A DNA stretch of 64,000 bases from Bolinopsis microptera (Eukaryota > Ctenophora > Tentaculata > Lobata > Bolinopsidae): NCBI RefSeq assembly GCF_026151205.1, contig NC_087072.1, positions 18,057,669-18,121,668 on the forward strand, in the 5' to 3' direction. Below the pieces are notes generated by a model, which saw only the letters and a list, made by a program, of their open reading frames with translations, was not told where the DNA came from and ran no database searches. Shown here piece after piece: positions 25,201-36,749 of the stretch (position 1 is the stretch's first letter; every line of letters starts with the position of its first letter). The position numbers were made by a program, and so were the translations under genes.

Positions 25201-28200
25201 TCATAAATGCATAAAATAACCCACGTTAGCTTGGTACGAGCTACTCAGCTACGATAAAATAAAACATCTGCCCTGAGGGCTGGAGTTAATGAATGTCACA
25301 CCCAGTTTTATCATATTACGGAATCATGTTGCGATATAGATCATGCTGAAGAAGTAACGTCCCCTGCCACTGTGTGAGAAATATAGCTTACTACACAAGC
25401 ACGCAATCAAATAGGGAGGAGTGTGCTTACTGATCTGACTGCGCCTTGCCAGAGTGCCGCTACCTGTGCCTTGAGTAGTTGGAACAACACACTGTTAATG
25501 TAACGGGGAGTTGGAAGCAATTTGTTTTGAGTAATAGTAGTATTAGTGGAAGCGTTAAAAGCTACATAGCGACAAAATATTAGGGGGCTTTGTGCTCATT
25601 TAAAGATGCTGTATTTGTCGGAATAAATGAACTGTTAATTAAATTTGAGAAACCTTTCGATGTTCCGCAGCAATATCAGGGTATCCGTATATTCATTAAC
25701 CTCCCGAATCTAGGAATTAAAGGACAGCGAAGAGGTTGTCAGGTTAAAAGTTTCTAAATATTTCGACCCATCAACGATTGGTCTCTCATTAATATGATCC
25801 AATCAGATTGTAGGGAATCCAATAATACCATTTGCATTAGAAGATTATTAACATTGATCTACGAAAAGCCTAAGAACACAAAATACTTAATTTAACCTCC
25901 TTATATGGTACAACTGATAGCGACCTTAATCCTTATCAACTATTATTTTGTAGATACGTTAGCGATAACGCCACGAAGTATTATATTCAATAAAGTTTAT
26001 CTCAGAGTCAGTCCGCCCACGGCGAAAGTGACAAAAGAAACGATAATTAAATCATTTAGACCTCGAGTTCAGACTCCTCGAGTTCAGACTTCGGATAAAT
26101 TTACTGGCTGGTAAAAAGTCGACGATTTGTCCAGTTGATAGCCTGTCGCTCTGTCATAAGTCTTTAGATATTCACGGTAATGAAACGTACTGTCTAAAGA
26201 ATGGTAAATAGAGAAGCTGACCAGAAAAGGAGACCTTACAGACGTTTATAGTAATAGAAAACATAAAAATTGAGCCCACGCATGAGCAGGCAGAAGACCG
26301 AAATATGCAGAAGCGAAATGACACCCTTTTATTTGAACACTGTGAAATGCACAGCACGGAGATTCAATAGTTATGCAGGGAATACTTAGAACAGACAGAA
26401 GAAACTGTTAAAATTTTCCAGTTTCAGATTTGTGAATAGAGTTGAGGAATTCTGATCAGGAAAATGGCGGAGAAATAAAGGCATAAAGAAAGGATCTGTG
26501 AAAAGAAGCCAAGTTCAATGAGAGGAAATGTCCTGACTCTACAACAAAGAGAAGCTGGCTCTCTGATCCTAGCCGGGATTCTGCAGATTGGACAACAGTT
26601 CAATAACGAGCAGGAGAGTTGCTGATACAATGAATTGTGCACTAACAGCACATGATAGCCAGAGCAAATAAAATGCAAGTCTGGAACAAAAGATCTGCAG
26701 GATTGCCGGACAATAGCGACGGAACACATAATGCTCTACCGAACAACAAATGAGGGGTTTATTATGCCGTCCTGGACACGATCAGGCTGATATATTGATT
26801 AAGAAGAAGAGTGGCAGATAATCTGCCGGGAGATATGGAGACTCATTATACCACGGTTATTTAGCGTTACTTGGTGAGGGAAACAGTATAGTCACAATCT
26901 AATAACACGGACAAAAGACCTTCTCCCACAGCCGCACTGGCCATTAAAAACAAGTTGGTGCACGGCAATGAGGGTGACGTAGTGGTAACTAGGTAACAGG
27001 ACGGGGTGGCGGCGAGACGTGGTGCGCTGTGGTTGTCAAGACAACCGGACTGTCTGGCAGACACCAGTTCCCATGCAGCCCTGATAGGGTATAAGAAATA
27101 GGAGCTGCTGTGATTCCGAACAAGTGCAGCTAAAAGTCAGTTAGCTTGTCCAATTAGCAGTACAATTAGCAGAACCGGCAGCGAGTGGAGGTGTACCCGA
27201 GCTGCTCAGCCCTACAAGTGAGCAGGGAAACCTTACAACTCTTCCAAATACCACGTCATAGCTTCCGATAGGGTGTCAGAGCATGCCAAAATGTCAGCCT
27301 CATCAACACAACTCACAAGCTCTAGGGAAAAAGCCAAGCAGTCAGAGCTGTAAACTAAGGCTGACATAGCTAATAACTCAAGATAGTTTAGATATGTCTG
27401 GTTATGGAGTGGCGTGCTCTGTGGTTTTGGCAACGATTTAAATGCCCGTCGCGCTGCTTGATCATACCTACAGAGATTATCTAATGTCTAATTTATTAAT
27501 ATCTATATCTGCGAGATCTTGACAGTCAACAGCTCACAGTGATGAAACATGATCCAATTGAGATTTCAGCTCAGCTTTCTAAACTGGTCAAATCGAATGT
27601 AATTATCGAGTATGGAACGTTTATAATATAGCCTGACTGCTCGCACTACTAAACGAAATTTGCCCACCGACGTAAAGTAAGTCTATTTTCCGGAGTACTG
27701 ACATTAAATCACATTATAAATAGCGACATTCCAATTCGAATTGCTAAGGGGCTGCGTTTTTACGGAAAATTACGTAACAAGGTTTAACTCATTCCCACGC
27801 AGGGAGAAAGTAAGGCCAGATAAGAGGAAGAAGCAGGGGGACAAGCGTCTCTCGTGCTTGTACTCGTGATCAGCAATGCTAGTGGCTGAGGTATTAGTAC
27901 CAATAAATTATTATGTGCCGGAAGAACACATATAACGTGTACATAATACACGGTACAATACACCGGTGATGTCTGAGAGAGAGTCTGAGAGAGTCTGAGA
28001 GAGAGGTGTAAACAGTACCTTCCAGTCAGCCGTCACGTGACCTATTTGGTAAACAACCTGACCGGACAGGTCTGGTACCGGTCACGAGCTGTGGTGAGAG
28101 TGAGGCTGACTGTTTAACACTACACTGGTTTTTCATTAATGTGGGGGGTGAAGAGAGGAAATAACGATAACATTGAGGGAAGCAGGGTATCAAACAAACG

Positions 28201-30789
28201 GGGAAAATACGGTAATGCAAAACCCAGCCCCATCAAAAAAGGGCGAATAGTAATAAACATAATTTGCTCTAGTACACAAATTACGTGAATTAATGTTTCA
28301 ATATTACGTTTAGCGTAGGAATTTTGTCGTCTAAAACTCAGCGCATCTGTGAAACTACTGCCAGTTTAATATTATAATCTCTGTGCAGTAATCTGGGAGG
28401 CTCTCATAAAATGAACTTGCTATAAAGTCGGGCCAACCTTGTAATTAAGAAGGTGTGATAGAAGAGGTTCGTTAGTCAGGGCGAGCTGTGACAGCGGTAC
28501 ATTGGCAAACACACTAATTAGAAGAAGCCTGCACATTTAAAGAACACACCCTAATTAGGACTAAGTGTGAACTGTGCATCAGCACCAAGAACACACTAAA
28601 TCGCTGGGATAAAATCTGTTGATATTAAAATTTTGTATAATCGAGATAAGATGTCCGCAATTTCCAACATGTCTGCTCAATGTGTAACTTGAGTCGAAAG
28701 AGGGAGAGAGAGAGAGAAAGATTGAAGAGAAACAAACCGGAACATTTATCATGTGAACCTCGTGAGATGGAGCAACTTTTAGCTTCCACCATCTAAATTA
28801 TAATGCAATTTGATTTGAGAGAAAACATCACACAGGTCTGAGTGTAGACTGAGTGTTTGTATAATCTGATTAGATGTGGCTACAGGTTAACTTCAAACAC
28901 AGACCGTCGCGATTAATTGGGACATTGACCACGTTAATCGATTGATAAGTTTTATAACAAATAAATAAACTCAATTACTGGGTTACCTTACTCCATTAAT
29001 GGACTTGATAACAAAGTTGTAAGTTCTGAGAAAATTCCTCGATCTGTAAGCAACATTAAACTTGACAGTTGTAAAAGGTGCGAATGTCCCAGAATGTTGA
29101 CTTAAAGCATCGTAATAACTTTAAGCATAATTTTACGCATAATGTGAAGGATAATAACATATTATATTATGTAATGCATATTAATATATTATCATAATAC
29201 TAGTAGAATTTTAAAACATTTCACATTAGGGTAATCCTGCATTTTAGCTGTTTTGCAGGTATCCAGGGAAAACTCTCCAGGGAAAACTCAAAACTTTTAA
29301 GTAATACGACTACATAATGCTTTAAAGTAAGGATTGAGTTTTTACTTCGGTAAGCTGTGCAGGTAACATTAAACCCATTGACATGCCAACTACATATAAC
29401 ATATATTCAGTATGAGGCGGTACCTACTTTACAAAAGACAAGTTAATGGACTCGCAAACTCTGTGTCACTTTGCGACAGGCATTTCTCATACTTGGTAGC
29501 ATTTCTGACAACAAGTTCTAATTTTTGGGGCTGCTTTTTGGTAATTCAGATGTCATTCAACGTGATCTAAGGGTCCAACCCTAATTAGCTAAAACTGGAA
29601 AATTACGACGGCAATGTCAACTTTGTATGTGCTAACTGCTACAAGTTTCGCCTCGTTACTAAATCATGATTGAACTAACGAGCAATTTCGAAAAAAGTTG
29701 ACATACTACCACAATGGCCGGACAGAGTTTCATGTGACACGTAGTTTTAAAAAGCGCTTACTCTACAGCACTTCCAATACGATCGTTAAGCGCAGAGCAG
29801 TCCTGTTCTTGCTGTAATTGTTATTTCGGTAGATCAGTTGCCAGAATCCTTATTTGATACATGGACTCTAAATTCGGGCGCTCATATCATCCCCCTATGA
29901 CACCATGAAGCAAAGTAGCACTGTAGCGGCAATTAATATGATGACGTTCATTCTCAGGCTACATTTGACATCTTACAAATTGGAAGCCCTGAAACGTCGC
30001 AATGAGAACGTAATTTTTGACAGCATGCGTCCATTATTCTGGTGCGCGCGTTTACGCGCCGAGCTACTGCCTGCATGACCAAACTAATTTAGACGCTTCT
30101 GATATGATGCGCGCTACGTTTATAGTTCAACCAAACATTCGTTTTGTGACGGAATGTGCGCACGAAACTTTCGTGAAATTATCACGTTCTAATAAACACA
30201 ACAGTCATTGACATGATAGGAACAAAAACTCTTACACGGAAATTTTAAATTATTGTAACACATTGTTAGCGGTAAGCATTTCATGAGGAACTGAACCGCG
30301 CTTTAAGTTGTGCCAATTTTACTTTACTTGATTAATGGTTGATAACAATGGTGATAATATGAAGTACAACTATAAAGCAGATTTGTTCATTGAATTATAA
30401 TCGAGATAAAGTTACAATTATCCTGGAAATCATTCGATAGAGGCTATTTGGGGGAAATACCAGAGTAAGATTAATTACAGCAATAGTCTCCCAGTGAAAT
30501 AAATAGGAAATAACATTACCCCTCCCAAATCAGCACATTTCAACCGCTACAGTTGAGAAAACACCGCTGATCGCAACAGTCAGAACACTTTAGATGTCAT
30601 TAACTCCGATTTGTAAACCGTCGACACCGATACCGCCTGTCTTAATATAACACAGGGAAGTAACATTGTTAATATTAGTGAGCGTGTAACTACTCACAAA
30701 GGAAGATCGCCAGTCAACTCTTATAACAACAGGTGCCGCCTCTGCATTATGTTACCTATCGATTAGAAGAAAATCTCGACGATACCGAT

Positions 30790-30855
30790 TACAGTATTCA
30801 GGGTAAGGAGCACATTTAAGGAGCACATTTAAGGAGCACATTTAAGGAGCACATG
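30790..30855. repeat. 17-bp tandem repeat, about four units
   Basis: AAGGAGCACATTT with a short linker is repeated four times head to tail; the last unit ends ACATGTG. No coding potential is seen. Confidence 0.8.
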
Positions 30856-31516
30856 TGATATATAAGTGTTCACGGTATCACCATCCTAATATATGTAAGC
30901 TGTCACATAATTAAGTATCCCGGCCTGTAACTTGAGTTATAATTCCAACAGATAACCCTGCATTCCTGAGCTTCTTCTCTTCTCCTAAACGATAGTCCAA
31001 ATTACATCATATCATCTTATCCCTCACTCAGCCAATATAACTGTATGGTGTACAGGTTATTTTAGAAGCAATATTATTGTGAACCTGAACTTCAATCTCA
31101 TGATTAAGGTGCGGTATGTTTCACGTACAGTTGTTAGGAAGTAAAATTGTTGGTGGGAATGTAGGATTTAATCAAATTTTGTTACATCACTGGGATTCTT
31201 GCCAAAATTGGCTAAAATTCGGATTTAAGACCCTTATAATTAGGATTTTTTTGGAAAATGTTTGTCCCATTTCTAAATTTCGGTTAAAATCTTTTCCCAC
31301 ATCAGATACCAGTTTAAACATCAGATACGAGTTTAAACTAAAGTCATTAGTCTCATTTTACACGGCGAGGGTAACCAACCAGATAAAATGGGCTGATTCA
31401 CGGCAGTCTATGTACAGAAACACGTCATAAAATTACCACTAACACCCGTGAACCACGGCGCACGCGAGAAAAGATAAATAATTTGAGAAGCTTGTAAAAA
31501 TGAAGATAAAACTCAC

Positions 31517-31559
31517 CATTCTGATTCGTGGTCATGTCGGCTGGGTAGCTGCCATTCAT
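31517..31559 (-). CDS. possible 5' start exon of an unidentified minus-strand gene
   Basis: On the minus strand ATG at 31559 opens MNGSYPADMTTNQN and the frame runs into a strong donor, AATG|GTGAGT, at 31517/31516, leaving a phase-1 end. It lies about 370 bp downstream of the DRG2 stop. It cannot join the known MAGUK exon at its upstream acceptor in frame (the frame meets a stop). It could be the first exon of a gene lying in the 18-kb stretch, or a chance match: 14 codons plus a splice site is weak evidence. Confidence 0.22.
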
Positions 31560-31928
31560 CCCTATACGCATTGTGCAGAGGTTAAAACAAACAACTTATC
31601 ATGAACAACAACTTTACAAGAAGAACAAAAACAAAATACTCTAACTGCAATATGATAATAATTGTGATTTACTTAGTCTGAGAAAATAAGATAATTATTG
31701 GTAACCCAATACTGTGTTTATATTTCAACACGTCCTTCTGCTAATTTGTGCCTTAATAGAGAAAAACACACACACGCATACATACGCTGAGAAAATAGCC
31801 AGTCCCACAAATAGTAACACTTTCATGTACATTGTACAAAATTTTTAAAACAATACAATTTACTTTCGTAAATCAGAAATTTTAAAGCGATAAATAAAAG
31901 ATTGAGCGCTAGAAAAGCAAGGATAGAT

Positions 31929-33023
31929 TCACTTCTTAACAATTTGCAGGACATCATCGTGTTGCATTTTGTGAGTTAGTCCGACTCGTTGTGGGCTAAA
32001 CTTAACACTCGTACCCCACACCATCCCGTACTTGGTGTCATCGGCCATAGTCCTATGAATGGAATGGCAAACATCCTCGACTGTCGAGTTCTTTCTCATT
32101 ATAATACCCTCCGAGAAATCCGGCCCAAACCCCCTCTTTTTGGTGTACACCTGGATCAGTTCCAAATACTCCCATATCTTCTCAATCAGGAACTCCAAGT
32201 TGAGCCCAGCATTACAACTGATAACCACGTGGTGCTCCTGACGAGCTATTCTGTCTACTTCTTCTAGAGATACTATGTCTATCTTATTGTACACATAAAG
32301 GCAGTTTAGGTACACTCGGTTACCATCAATCACGTCGATCAGCTCGTCCAGCGTGACATCCTCACGAATCAGCAGTTCGCAGTTGAACAGCTTGTACTCG
32401 TTCAGGACACACATGACAGTTTTCTCATTTATCTTGGTTAGCTGCACGACGGTTGTAAACTTGACTCCACCTGTTGTCTTCTTTTTGAAGTAAATATTAG
32501 GCCTCCTTTTGTTCAGTCTTATACCAACACTCTCCAGCTCGTAGGTCAGGAGTTCCCGCTGCTTGTCCCCTTTAGTTGCGTCCAACATCATCACAACCAG
32601 ATCCGAGGTCCGGGCTACAGCAATAACTTGCCGACCTCTACCCTTACCCTGCGCGGCTCCCTCAATGATACCCGGCAGATCCAGCAGCTGTATCCTGGCT
32701 CCCTGGTATTCTATCACACCAGGAATACAGGTCAGTGTGGTGAACTCGTAGCTGGCACATTCACTCTCTGTCTTAGTGATTGTACTTAACAAGGTAGACT
32801 TACCGACGGAAGGGAATCCTATGAGAGCAACTCTCGCATCACCTGACTTCATCACTTCGAACCCATCACCTTTAGCCCCAGCTTTACCCGTCGGTTCTAA
32901 AAGTTGGGCTCGATATTTGGCCAGTTTAGCTTTAAGAGTCCCCAAATGGTATTCGGTTGCTTTGTTCTTCTGAGTTCGAGCCATTTCAGCCTCTATTTCT
33001 GATATTTTCTCAAGGATCCCCAT
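31929..33023 (-). CDS. DRG2: DRG2, developmentally regulated GTP-binding protein 2, single exon
   Basis: An intact 364-residue frame, the same length as vertebrate DRG2. It starts MGILEKISEIEAEMARTQKN and ends VLQIVKK. Visible motifs: G1 GFPSVGKS (69-76), the effector stretch YEFTTLTCIPGVIEY (92-106), G3 DLPG (115-118), the DRG-specific EGAAQGKGRGRQVIAVART (121-139), G4 NKID (246-249), G5-like SCNAG (269-273), and a C-terminal TGS domain (about 290-363). The MGILEKI start, FEVMKSGDARVALIGFPS and SPQRVGLTH distinguish DRG2 from DRG1. The family is an Obg-type translation-associated GTPase that pairs with DFRP2 (RWDD1); that partnership is from family knowledge. There is no intron anywhere in the frame, although most animal DRG2 genes have many. 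No frame damage, so it is probably functional; a retrocopy or lineage-specific intron loss would explain the structure. Confidence 0.95.
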   Translation of the reverse strand: MGILEKISEIEAEMARTQKNKATEYHLGTLKAKLAKYRAQLLEPTGKAGAKGDGFEVMKSGDARVALIGFPSVGKSTLLSTITKTESECASYEFTTLTCIPGVIEYQGARIQLLDLPGIIEGAAQGKGRGRQVIAVARTSDLVVMMLDATKGDKQRELLTYELESVGIRLNKRRPNIYFKKKTTGGVKFTTVVQLTKINEKTVMCVLNEYKLFNCELLIREDVTLDELIDVIDGNRVYLNCLYVYNKIDIVSLEEVDRIARQEHHVVISCNAGLNLEFLIEKIWEYLELIQVYTKKRGFGPDFSEGIIMRKNSTVEDVCHSIHRTMADDTKYGMVWGTSVKFSPQRVGLTHKMQHDDVLQIVKK

Positions 33024-33059
33024 CTTTGCACCTTGTTTATCACCTATAATCGGATGTTG

Positions 33060-33485
33060 GAATATTTAGTGGGATATCTAATATACTCTACTTTACAGTA
33101 AATTGTTTTCACAGATTTATTAAATCCTCAAGTAAATATTTAGTCAATATACAATGATATAGGTTTGCTAACAACGTAGACAACTGAAACAAGAAGTAAT
33201 TATTCAAATCCTAAGCTATGCTGGGGCATTACGAAACCCATTCGACCCGGATTGCATAACGAGTTGTAAAATACATCAATAATAATTGTAAAATGAAATT
33301 TAACTACAACTATTATGCAACTTTTTAGCATGATCGTGTAACTCTAAGTACTATAAAACTCAATTAAAAAAATTACAGATGAGAAAATATAAAGATTACA
33401 ACTGTAATAATAAAATTTCTGAAGATAACAAAAAGCTAAAGTCGAACTGTATTTATAAAATTACAAGAAATAAAGAATACTTATA
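33060..33485. other. AT-rich upstream flank of DRG2, no gene seen
   Basis: Strongly AT-rich, with frequent stops in all frames. Likely contains the DRG2 promoter/5' UTR, but no distinct core motif can be called. Confidence 0.4.
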
Positions 33486-33487
33486 TA

Positions 33488-33781
33488 CAGTCAAACCTCT
33501 CTATACCGGCTCCTCGGGGGTAACGAAACGTGCACGGTATAGAAAAACCCGGTATACTGTTATAGAGAGGTTCCCAATTCCTAGTATCTGAAGCCCCTCA
33601 AATAACCGGTCAAGCGTCTCATATACTCCACTGGCCACCATTGTGTCGAATACTCAAATTATCACCAAATGCGATGTGCGCAATGAAACATCATGTGATG
33701 TGCATAACTTTCGCAAAAACCCGGGCTAATTTACCAAAAATTAGGGGGAAGAGAAGAGGCCGGTATAGAGAGGTTTTACTG
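33488..33781. mobile_element. pogo/Tigger-like MITE with TA target duplication
   Basis: The 294-bp element starts CAGTCAAACCTCTCTATACC and ends with the near-perfect inverse GGTATAGAGAGGTTTTACTG. A TA dinucleotide flanks each end (33486-33487 and 33782-33783), as for Tc1/mariner-superfamily insertion. The CAGT start and the AAACCTCTCTATA terminal sequence are typical of pogo-type non-autonomous elements. A further internal inverted copy of the terminus (GGTATACTGTTATAGAGAGG) lies at about 33549-33570. There is no coding capacity. Confidence 0.82.
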
Positions 33782-34073
33782 TAATAGATATGATAATCGA
33801 TATATCAGATGGAATTATTATAAAAGGTTAAGCTCAAGAGTCAATGGTGAACGTTAGGCTGAAGGGAAGCTCTAGCTGAACTGGAAAAAGTGAAAGGGAA
33901 TATGGAATAAAAAACCTGTTGACCAAATTCTAAACGTTCTATCTTTCTGCCAAAGACATAGCATAACAAGATCAAACTTATTTCTATTTGATGTATCTGT
34001 GGTAAATTCGATGAGCTTAAATAAATTTCGGAAGTAAGTTCGAAATGAATAATCATTGAAGTGTTCAGGCATT

Positions 34074-34510
34074 CGAGTCTCGACAGACTAAGTGTTCAAA
34101 CAAGGCAAATGACTGGTGAAAACTAAATGAAATATTCGAAGTTGCGGCATTTATTGGCCTTCTACTAAGATTACTGATTATAAAATAACTACCCGAATAA
34201 TTACCTTCTGATGTGGTTAGCGCATAATTCTGTTAGAACTTAATATTTTAACCTCTTGTTTTAGTAATTTTTTTAGAGCAGCATATAATTTTAAACTTCC
34301 GTGTATGTTTAGCCAAGTTGGGGTCCACCTAGTACTTACTTTTCTTAGTTCCTATAATTGAGCTTGCCTAGTTAAGTGAGACCCTTCAAGTAATTTATAA
34401 TAAGTAATCTTAGTAAAAATGCTTATTTTATTAGTAAAAGGCCAATGAGTGCCGCAACGACGATTATTTCATTTAGTTTTAACCAGTCGAGAACCATGTT
34501 GCTCACAACT
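34074..34510. mobile_element. long inverted-repeat element, copy A
   Basis: The left arm contains GCAAATGACTGGTGAAAACT followed by AAATGAAAT (34108-34136); the right arm contains the inverse ATTTCATTTAGTTTTAACCAG (to about 34488). Internal sequence near 34310-34375 resembles that of the copy at 37241-37763, which keeps longer ends. The outer ends here are worn, so the boundaries are approximate. Non-coding. Confidence 0.65.
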
Positions 34511-34519
34511 GAATACTAC

Positions 34520-35050
34520 AATGTTAAAAACTCGCTCGGCCTTACGATATCTACGAAATGCTTGCCTTGCAAGATTATATTTTGTTTTGCTGGACTTCTA
34601 TGTTCTACTTTCATGTTCTATAACAAGAAATCATTAGAGTAAGATCATTGAAAACAGTTATACAAAATATAAGTTTCAGATAAACTAAATATGCATAATA
34701 TTATAATACATTTTTATTATTACAATTTTTATTTGGTTAGTTATAGTAATCATCCCGAGAAAAACTAAAATCTTCATAGCAACAGCGTGCGGCTAATGAT
34801 AGATCGTCCGACGATCCAAACGAAGCTCTAGTAACCGAAAACGTATTATAATCAATAAAATATTTTCTTTGAATTATAAATAGTTGGTTAGTTTTCAACC
34901 CGGAAAGTACCAAAAAAAGCTTTTGAAAAATAACATGCAGCTAATAAATTATATCCCTATTATAACTGTTCAATTTGGTTAATTATCATACCGAAACAAA
35001 CCGAAAACATTTAAAAATAGCATGCAGCTAATAAATGATCGCCTGATCGC
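34520..35050. other. AT-rich 3' flank of the zinc-finger gene
   Basis: No coding region seen. For the minus-strand zinc-finger gene an AATAAA signal (TTTATT on the plus strand) lies at 34713-34718, about 340 bp past the stop. The phrase AACATGCAGCTAATAAAT recurs near 34931 and 35020. Confidence 0.4.
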
Positions 35051-35056
35051 AATCGT

Positions 35057-36208
35057 TCAATCAATTATCAAATCATGTGTTCTGTAATGAACCAAGAGAT
35101 CAGACTTATCACCAGCAGCAAAGGAACAGTCAGTGCATTTGTGAGGCTTCTCGCTAGAATGATTCTTTCTCAGGTGACTTTTAAGATTTGCTTTCTGAGT
35201 AGCAGCATAGGTGCAGTGGAAATAAGAACACTTGAACGGTTTCTCATTCGAATGTATACGTTGATGAATCAAAAAGGCAGAGTTTGTCAAAGCAGCGAAT
35301 GGACAATCATCACACTTAAACGGTAATTCCTCGATATAATGACGGCTTTTCCTGTGATTTGTAAGACTTGCTTTCGCTGTGGCAGAATAGTCACAACCCG
35401 AAAAGGCACATTTAAAGGGCTTCTCATCCGAATGCGTTCTCTGGTGAGCTGTTAGGTTTGAATTTTCAGCAGCAGCATAGAAACAGTTCTCAAAAGGGCA
35501 CTTGTACGGTTTTTCTCCAGAATGAGATCGCTGATGAATTAAAAAAGCTGAATTGGTGAGAGTAGCATACGAACAGTCAGAGCATTTAAACGGTAAATCA
35601 CCAATATCATGACGCATCTTTGTATGAACTTGAAGACTTGATTTCTGAGAAGCGGAGTAGGAACAATATGAACAAGCAAAGGGCTTGCGACCACTGATAT
35701 GTTTTCTCTGATGTCTGAGGAGATCATAATTCCTATGACAAGCATAAGAACAATCAGAACATTTAAACGGTTTTTCATCAGAATGTATTTTTATATGTTT
35801 TCTAAGATCCGATTTCAAACGACCAGCATAAGAACAATCACAACATCCGTATGGTCTTTCCATTTGCATTGGTTGTTTACTCTGAGAATCTGAGGGTTGA
35901 TCAGCCTTTCCCGCTGTACTTTCGGACGATGTTGTGATTAGTTCTTCTGTAAACTGTGACAATTCTCTACCAACAGGATTATAAGCTATCTCATCAGTTG
36001 TACTTGTTTGTGGGGATTCTTGATACATCGTATCACAGTGATGTTCCCTGACGTGCTTTACAAAATACTCTTCACAAGGGAAACTGGCAGAACATTCAGG
36101 ACAGAGAAATTCTCCGGTTTTGTCTTGAACCTCATTTACCTCAGTCTCCTCCTCTGTTTTGATATGAGAACAGTCATTATCATTCGTCTCATTGGTTGTC
36201 TTTCCCAT
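35057..36208 (-). CDS. C2H2 zinc-finger protein, ten fingers, single exon
   Basis: An intact 383-residue frame. An acidic N-terminus (about 1-35) is followed by one isolated finger (CPECSASFPCEEYFVKHVREHH), a Ser/Gln-rich linker to about residue 118, and nine fingers in a row to the C-terminus, many joined by HSDEKPFKC/HSGEKPYKC-type linkers. Six of the nine have C-x2-C spacing and share a CSDCSYA-like core, as in REST/ZFP64-type arrays. Three (CPFENC, CAFSGC, CSYFHC) have C-x4-C spacing, as in TFIIIA/GLI-type fingers. Four fingers end with longer histidine spacing (HTKMRH, HRKSRH, HLRKNH and the like). Expected role: sequence-specific DNA binding in the nucleus. I do not recognise a specific orthologue. 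The ATG at 36208 is the first in the open frame. Located between two related inverted-repeat elements. Confidence 0.85.
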   Translation of the reverse strand: MGKTTNETNDNDCSHIKTEEETEVNEVQDKTGEFLCPECSASFPCEEYFVKHVREHHCDTMYQESPQTSTTDEIAYNPVGRELSQFTEELITTSSESTAGKADQPSDSQSKQPMQMERPYGCCDCSYAGRLKSDLRKHIKIHSDEKPFKCSDCSYACHRNYDLLRHQRKHISGRKPFACSYCSYSASQKSSLQVHTKMRHDIGDLPFKCSDCSYATLTNSAFLIHQRSHSGEKPYKCPFENCFYAAAENSNLTAHQRTHSDEKPFKCAFSGCDYSATAKASLTNHRKSRHYIEELPFKCDDCPFAALTNSAFLIHQRIHSNEKPFKCSYFHCTYAATQKANLKSHLRKNHSSEKPHKCTDCSFAAGDKSDLLVHYRTHDLIID

Positions 36209-36458
36209 ACTGTTCAGTGTTCAAGTCAAGTTTCACAGGCAGATCAGATCTTCTTCATTCTTGTAACAAACACTAAAAACTGAGAGATTAACTGTCAACA
36301 TGTAAATTATGTAATAATGTGATTAGAAAGAATGAATATTGTGAAGATTAGCTTGTAAGGGGTTGAGAAGGAAGAATCACGCATCCTCACTAAATCAATA
36401 GCAATATTAGGCAACTTACACTGAAAAGTCAGGGCGATCTGAAATTAAGCATCTACTT

Positions 36459-36748
36459 GGGAATCGTTCACATATTACGTGAATAAGGGAGGGGGGGAGT
36501 GGGCTTGGAAATGCTGATGTTTGCTGGACCTTGCTGACATCAATACATGCTTTAATAAATTCTTCCAATTTTCTGACCCAATCAAGTGGAGCTGATATAC
36601 ACCTCTTGCAATACCTGACATCCCCACATTAGCACTCAAACCCCCAATCTGAGCTGACGTAATTTGGAGGGGGCCGGGGGGTCGCTTAATGCTGACGGAG
36701 GGTGCAAAAATGGCCAAAAACTTGCTGACGTAATATGTGAACGCTCCC
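36459..36748. mobile_element. MITE with GTTCACATATTACGT termini, copy 1
   Basis: Left end GGGAATCGTTCACATATTAC, right end the inverse ACGTAATATGTGAACGCTCCC; 290 bp. A second element with the same termini is at 59160-59469, over 22 kb away. The interior is non-coding and differs between the two. I could not identify a clear target-site duplication. Confidence 0.75.
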
Positions 36749-36749
36749 T

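Larger units (their letters stand above)
13130..31510. other. 18-kb stretch with no recognisable gene
   Basis: Both strands are broken by frequent stops; open stretches are short and have no recognisable domain. It is AT-rich, mostly single-copy-looking DNA with small simple repeats: an imperfect 30-bp palindrome (GCGGGTAGTAAATA...TACTACCCGC) at about 14168-14199, a CT run at 15183-15198, GGAGACACAGTGTAGTC-type repeats at about 22115-22235, a two-copy CCTCGAGTTCAGACT at 26060-26092, and four copies of AAGGAGCACATTT at 30796-30850. It may include the 5' flank or a long 5' intron of the MAGUK gene. Confidence 0.5.

Noticed and set aside
31929-33023. DRG1 as the identity of the GTPase
   Set aside because: The MGILEKI start, FEVMKSGDARVALIGFPS, DATKG and SPQRVGLTH signatures and the 364-residue length match DRG2 better.
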